Shown: one piece after another, positions 58,937-64,000 of the stretch | Numbering within the stretch: the stretch's first letter is position 1 | Layout of the letters: each line of letters begins with the position of its first letter | Source of the DNA: Rhynchopus sp. YZ270_cl-10 | Taxonomy: Eukaryota > Euglenozoa > Diplonemea > Diplonemida > Diplonemidae | DNA: 64,000 nt | NCBI GenBank assembly: GCA_964035575.1 | Contig: OZ037921.1 | Coordinates: 578,501 to 642,500, forward strand | Reading direction: 5' to 3' | Translations under genes and position numbers: made by a program | Notes under the pieces: model-generated | Seen by the model: only the letters and a program-made list of their open reading frames with translations | What the model was told of the DNA's origin: nothing | Databases searched by the model: none

Positions 58937-58980
58937 CTTGAAAGATGAATGTGTCTCTCGTGCATACACATTCACCATAA
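58937..58980 (+). repeat. CTCTCGT-loop hairpin module
   Basis: Stem GAATGTG / CACATTC around TCTCTCGTGCATA, preceded by CTTGAAAGAT. It shows a longer stem variant of the family. Confidence 0.7.
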
Positions 58981-60047
58981 CTACAAAAGACTTTGTCAAA
59001 GATAAAACCTTCAATTTTAAAGTCCGACCGCTCTGGCATGCATCTGTAAGAACAGCCTTGACTGATACTTTCTGTGTTAGCACACGATTGCCTTCACGGC
59101 ACGTAGCTAGCTAGCTACCTGAGTAAAAAAAAATTTTTTTTTGTAAGCCTCGTCATGCTTAAATTACAGTCATACAACATCCGTGGGGGGTAAAAATCCT
59201 ACCTTGGAGTTTTTGAAATCCCAAAAAAACCTTAGTTTTTTACCATTGGTGTTTGTTGTATGAGAGCTTGAAAAGGAAGAATACAAAGATGAATGAGCGT
59301 CTCGTGCACAACACATCTAAAAGCTTTGAAAGATAAAAAGGGAAAATAAAGGATTTGTATTGAGCCAAAATGAAAGAGTGAGCAACGGCATCGTAGCTGA
59401 CTCACTGCCCTCGCGAATTTGGAGGGGGTGCTGTGGAAAGAAAGTATACCACCTCAGAAAAATGCATGGACCTCACGAACACATATTGTGAAGAAGAAAA
59501 AAAAGGGGGGGATAATGGAGGAAAGAGCTCAAGGTTGACACATCGTTTGTATTGGAATGTCACAAAAAAAAAATTGCGACCTTTTTTCTTGATGTTCACA
59601 GCTGCCCTTGATTTTTTCCGTTTTATGTTTGTACAAAAATTGCCGCTGGATTGGGGGAGGAAATCGGTAGGCACTATTTGGAAAGGTTTGTGAGACTACC
59701 TACAGAAAAGCTTGAAAGGATGGATGTGTCTCGTTGTACCACATCATGTAAAAAGAACTGTAGTTGTTGATGCAGGCACCTCGACTGACCCACGTATGCC
59801 AGCCATCCGGATGAAAACACAAAGAATATTGAAAATATGGAGTGATTTAGCGATTCTGTCGTGATGAGGAAGAGACCATCAAGAAGACCTTGGTGCAGTT
59901 TTCTTTATCACATTTTTTTCTCTAAAATATACTAACTTCGTATACCTTCCACTCAAAGAAGAGAAAGCAAACAAAAAAAAAAAAAAAAAAAACTGTTATC
60001 TGAGTTTACTGGGGGGGGGGGGGGGGGGGGGGCTAATACAAGAGGTA

Positions 60048-62617
60048 CACGGCGGGGTCCACACACCCGAGGGTCCGTAAATTTTACGGACCCTCTTTAC
60101 GGACCCTCAAGTGCGGACCCGGGTCCGTAATTACGGACCCTAGGGTCCGTAATTACGTACCCTAGGGTCCGTAATTACGGACCCTAGGGTACGTAATTAC
60201 GTGGTCTAAGGTGGGAAATCACTGTTTGGATGTGTGACTGCTGGTCGAAAAGCCCTGGGAGCAAACCGAGTGGTACACAGGTACCACATGATAGACCATG
60301 ATCATGTGGGCCTATCCCAAGTTACATACCGAAAAAAGTCGTGAGCTCGGTTAGTTATCAAAGACGTCTTCCACCATGCACTGAGGAGATAATGATCCAA
60401 CAATTTACAAGAAAGATTACTTAACCTACTGCTGGAAATTGCCAGGTCGTAGTAACACACAAAGTGTGCCTCCGTTCGGGAAGACCGGATATTCTAGAGA
60501 CCAAAAAGGCCTCAAGAATATCTTCCGGTAGTCAAGGTATAACCGAGTGAACGGCCCAAGACCCCCGTGGAGAAGTTAAATGTTGTAATGCTATCAAGTA
60601 GAAACTGCGAACACTGTCTTACCCTCCTCAATACATGGTGGAATATTTCTTTGACAACAAACCGAGCTCAAGAGTTTTTAAACTTCCCTGAGGGAATGCG
60701 AGACGCAAAATTTACCACCAGACCCTGTCTTCGTGCACCTTCGGTGCAACGCTGCAGACAGGCCAAACTGCGTTGGACTCAGAGGAATGCCTGCTGTGCA
60801 GTGTATCAATGAGAACCAAGTCCCAGCAACAAGGGGCGCCTTTTGGCGGGCGTTGTTGAGGGTGTTTGGGGTGCAAAGTTTTCCACAATTTTGATGCGCG
60901 GGTACAGAAGTGTTGTCTTGTTCTTTCATCTTTAGGAATGTAAATGTCAATCGCGTTTAACTACCACTAGGGCTTGTTCAGTGAACCCACAAGGGGTCGA
61001 AGGGGGTTGGTTATCCCATAGCTATCAAAGGTTGTGTCGACCAGGCTAATCCACTATGTTACGCTGTACGTTGTTAAATCCGAAGAAATAACACTTTAGC
61101 AGCCGCAGGAAGTTTGTTAAAAAGAGTGCCTCACGCTACACAAACCACCACCCGCGATTGACTTAGATGTTATAACAAAGAGAATTCAGAACAAAACAAC
61201 ACCCTGCCCCATACACACTAAATTGTCATGCTTCAAGAGCATGCCTGGGCCAAAATTACTGTTGACCAAAAAGGCAACAAGACCACCCACAAGGAGTGTG
61301 AATTGTGCACTGGTTTTCTGGGGGAACGCAATATTTTCTTGTGTCTAGTCCTCCGCAAGCAGAGGACAGACTTTCCGGAAGGTTTCCAAAGTCGAATTTC
61401 TTGCACTAGCTATGCTCCCTTGGTTAATGGCTATAGCAGTGACTGACTAAGTGTACCCACCCCCCTCCACCCAGATCTTCGTCCGCAAACTCAGAATAGA
61501 TTGATGCGGGTAGATTTTGAGTTGTTGAATGTCGGACCGCGGTGAAGCTTCTCATCGCAATCGCGGGTGCAGTTCAGACTTCACGATCCTGTATAAGTGT
61601 AAATGTGGGGTGTGATTAAGTTATGGTATACAAACGTAGTAGTCGGGAAAGGTGAGGTTAATAAAAAAGGCTATTTATTGCCGTGAAATAAGATAGATTT
61701 TTTCCACGCTACAGGTCGAGAGAGTGACCTGCTGCACAAATGGTTCGAGTGAAGCGAGGTGAATTATGTGAAGCAGGTAACGAGCGCCTGTGGAACCAAA
61801 TAGAAACGTAACACTCATCACACGATAAAACCCATGGGAGAGGTTGTGGTGAAACGCACACACCTCGACCTGAGGAGTGGCTCTGCAGCGCGGTTCGTCC
61901 CCAGAACCGCAAGTGTGTTCAAAATGCTTTGTTTCTATTTCCTCCTTCATGTCATGAGGTGACACAAAATGATTGGTGCGTAAAAAAATAGCTATTTAAT
62001 AGTGTGAACATTACGCGTTTATTTCGAGTTGAAAACACGAACAAGTTGAAATATGCGGCATTTTTTTGTTCAATCTTCACTAGTAACTGAAAGTTAAACA
62101 TAATTACATACCTTGTCTTCCCCGTAACCTGCGCCTTCGCTGCTTTTAAGGTGCTTTCTCTGGGTGCCCAGTACCCAGTACCCAGTACCCAGTCACAGGT
62201 ACACAGATACACAGGTACACAGGTAAAACCCGTTAAAATTGTGTGTGAAAGTTAAAAATAGCTATATTTGCATTTCATTGAGGACACATAGGCCCACCAA
62301 GGGCAATTTTGTGATGTCAAAAAAATTTATTTTTCGGCCCAAAAATTGACTTGTTTTCGGTAAAACCCACTAAAAATTGTGGTACTCTAAACTGCGTTTT
62401 AGACCCCCACAGATGCTCAAAAGTGCCAAATTTTGCTTTTAATGGCCTCAAATCGTCGAAATTAGCCCTAAACGGGGGCAAAAAAAAATTTTCGAGAGTC
62501 CCTTTCCCTGGGAGGCTCCGTAATTACGTACCCTAGGGTACGTAATGACACTCCGTAAAGAGGGAGTGTCCTAACATGCCGTTTTACGGACCCTCGGGGT
62601 GTGCGGACCCCGCCGTG
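60048..62617. mobile_element. Nested TIR element with GGGTCCGTAATTACGGACCC ends
   Basis: The ends CACGGCGGGGTCC and its inverse are flanked by TA (60046-60047, 62618-62619), and the element lies inside the outer one. Its ends are tiled with GGTCCGTAATTACGGACC. It contains the 750-nt structured cargo (60690-61455), more stems at 60230-60560 and 61490-61960, and an ACACAGGT array near 62195-62223. No transposase frame. Confidence 0.8.
60690..61455 (+). other. Structured non-coding cargo, copy 2
   Basis: Partner of 47373-48060. It contains TGCACC-TTC-GGTGCA at 60734-60748, GTCCTC/GAGGAC at 61348-61367, and CATGCT/AGCATG near 61229-61246. Frames are not preserved between copies. Confidence 0.6.
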
Positions 62618-63197
62618 TATGCCTAATACAAGAGGTACTTTGAAATCGGGATTTTCACGATTTTTTACCGGCTAATACAAGAGGTACTTTATTCTTTCCT
62701 TCATTTGACTTGATCACTTTTTTTCAAAAAAATAAATCGATGGTGTCAAATGAAAGGTTTGCTCAAAATCTTTCAATTGCGGCCAGGTACGATCAAAAAG
62801 TTGAAAAATTTCCCGTGTTACTGGTTGGCGAGAGTAAAAATCCAGAAAAAAAAATTAGCAAAAATCCAGAAAAAAAAAGCTAATACAAGAGGTACCTCTT
62901 GTATTAGACTTCCACCTAAAAAAAATTTTTTTAGGCGTAAATTCTTACGCCTAATAGAAGAGGTACCTCTTGTATTAGCCCCCCCCCCCAGTAAGCTAGT
63001 CTGATAAAGAAAGAAACGAAATCAGAAAAAGAATTTTTCGTTGATCGCACCGGATTTTTGTGGAGTGTGTAGGGACAAAATCAAAAACTTTTCTGTGAAT
63101 AAGTTGTGTCGTGTTTACATCGCTCACACCAAAAAATTCGGGCACAACTCAGATATGTTTTCATTTCCTCCCCTACAACCTTTGCAAGGCAGTTGTC

Positions 63198-63897
63198 CAG
63201 GGCCTTCAACGTGTCGAAGTTAAGCCTTAACTTCGACAACTTTTTTTTTTTGGTTTTTTTTTTTGTCGAAGTTCGACAAATCTCAAAAAAAAAAATATGG
63301 GATTTTAGCAAAATCCTTTTATCTCTGACCGAGTTGCAGGGTAGTCCACGGGAGAAACTCGGTTCAGGGTTTTAACTTTAACATTCTCCTGTGATCCACT
63401 GTGACCATTTGGACAGAGCTCGTAGAACCCAGCGAGGAGTGAGCCAGGCAAAAGTAGCGTACCGTGCGCCTGCGGCGCAAGCAGGCATCCCACCCTTCCC
63501 ATGACATAGTTTGGCTGTAAACAGAGCGCCATGGTATGCGCAATATTAGAAATGTTGCGTACCGTGGCTTCGCCAGGGACCTTTGTTGTTATAAATGTAC
63601 TGAGCTTACTGATAAGAAAGCTGTGACACCCACTACGGCTTGTGGATCACCAGGGCTACAAAGCTCCAAACCAATGCTGCTTGTGTTGAAATACACGTGT
63701 GTGGGACAGGTGAAGTTTTTTGGCTGACCGAGTTTTCAAAAATGACCAAAACCTGTATAAACCCCTGAGAGCTTCTCCTTGTGATTTGCTGCACCCGCGC
63801 GCGCGAAGCGCGCGCGGGCTCGGGGAGGTCTTTTTTTTTTTTTTTTTTTAACTTCGACAAAACTGTGGACAGACTTTGTCGATGGTTGAAGGCCCTG
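63198..63897. mobile_element. Non-autonomous hAT-like element, 700 bp
   Basis: The ends CAGGGCCTTCAAC and its inverse are flanked by the exact 8-bp duplication CAGTTGTC (63190-63197, 63898-63905). Subterminal AAGTT/GTCGA motifs follow. Triloop hairpins are at 63466-63478, 63565-63575 and 63794-63818 (11-bp stem). The middle, about 63440-63680, matches that of the element at 13199-13779. The pre-insertion target is preserved at 57135-57142. Confidence 0.9.
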
Positions 63898-64000
63898 CAG
63901 TTGTCACAAAAAAAAAAAAAAAAAGAAAAAGAACGAAAAAAAATGGGAATTGTGTTCTTCTTCTAAAAATTGGTATTTTCTGTATGAGTACAGACTAGAT

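Larger units (their letters stand above)
56797..60008. other. 3.2-kb intergenic repeat region
   Basis: No gene. It includes the unoccupied repeat 56919-57155, TTAGTGTAG modules at 58190-58260 and 58341-58395, hairpin modules at 58466-58500, 58750-58800, 58937-58980, 59280-59315 and 59708-59745, and a hairpin at 58634-58700. CCTACCATGGTAGG at 57472-57485 is a palindrome. Confidence 0.6.
60009..62991. mobile_element. G-capped TIR element (outer), TA duplication
   Basis: It begins CTGGGGG (G tract about 22 nt) then CTAATACAAGAGGTAC and ends GTACCTCTTGTATTAG then C12 and AG. TA flanks both ends (60007-60008, 62992-62993), and the intact target is preserved at 56919-57155. Subterminal repeats of CTAATACAAGAGGTAC occur at 62622, 62671, 62879 and 62950. 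Without the nested element it is only about 410 bp. Confidence 0.9.

Noticed and set aside
1-64000. CRISPR arrays, bacterial operons, retroviral or LTR elements
   Set aside because: No regularly spaced identical repeats with spacers, no ribosome-binding-site gene clusters and no capsid, polymerase or LTR features were seen.

Overview
The window is eukaryotic nuclear DNA, most likely from a euglenozoan and probably a diplonemid such as Paradiplonema (Diplonema) papillatum. Four things point there. Nearly all convincing genes lie on the minus strand as long, mostly intronless frames. Starts are often preceded by a pyrimidine tract and an AG, as expected for spliced-leader acceptors. One 993-aa protein is built of the YGPEP-type helical repeats common in kinetoplastids and relatives. 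There is also a secreted pectin-type lyase, in keeping with the known carbohydrate diet of diplonemids. The assignment is an inference; no rRNA, tRNA or spliced-leader gene is visible to settle it.

Layout. 1-15 kb is accessory DNA: homopolymers, dispersed 30-60-nt modules and a stack of non-autonomous terminal-inverted-repeat (TIR) elements, several with clear target-site duplications, plus two small coding-like frames. 15-24 kb carries a three-CCCH RNA-binding protein (cis-spliced), a TANGO6/RTP1-like HEAT protein and an FCP1/SCP-type phosphatase, with two G-tract-capped TIR or fold-back elements between them. 24-39 kb carries a cis-spliced V-ATPase subunit e, a membrane-anchored rhamnogalacturonan exolyase-like enzyme (PL26/YetA type) with a huge Pro/Thr stalk, a coiled-coil protein and a kelch-like protein, then one small spliced plus-strand gene. 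43-57 kb carries an F-box protein, a SUMO-like-domain protein, the YGPEP-repeat protein, a tandem pair of surface glycoproteins (one truncated) and a histidine phosphatase. 57-64 kb is again repeats, with nested TIR elements.

The genes do not form a pathway; they are a mixed housekeeping and surface set, as in polycistronic euglenozoan units. The most unusual content is in the repeats. Two loci supply paralogous empty sites for three insertions. Three hAT-like elements share stem-loops whose triloop always reads GNA on one strand with a C-G closing pair. Two TIR elements with unrelated ends share about 700 nt of structured non-coding cargo. More than fifteen dispersed modules carry a hairpin with a conserved CTCTCGT loop and changing stems. 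No transposase gene is present, so all these elements must be moved in trans.
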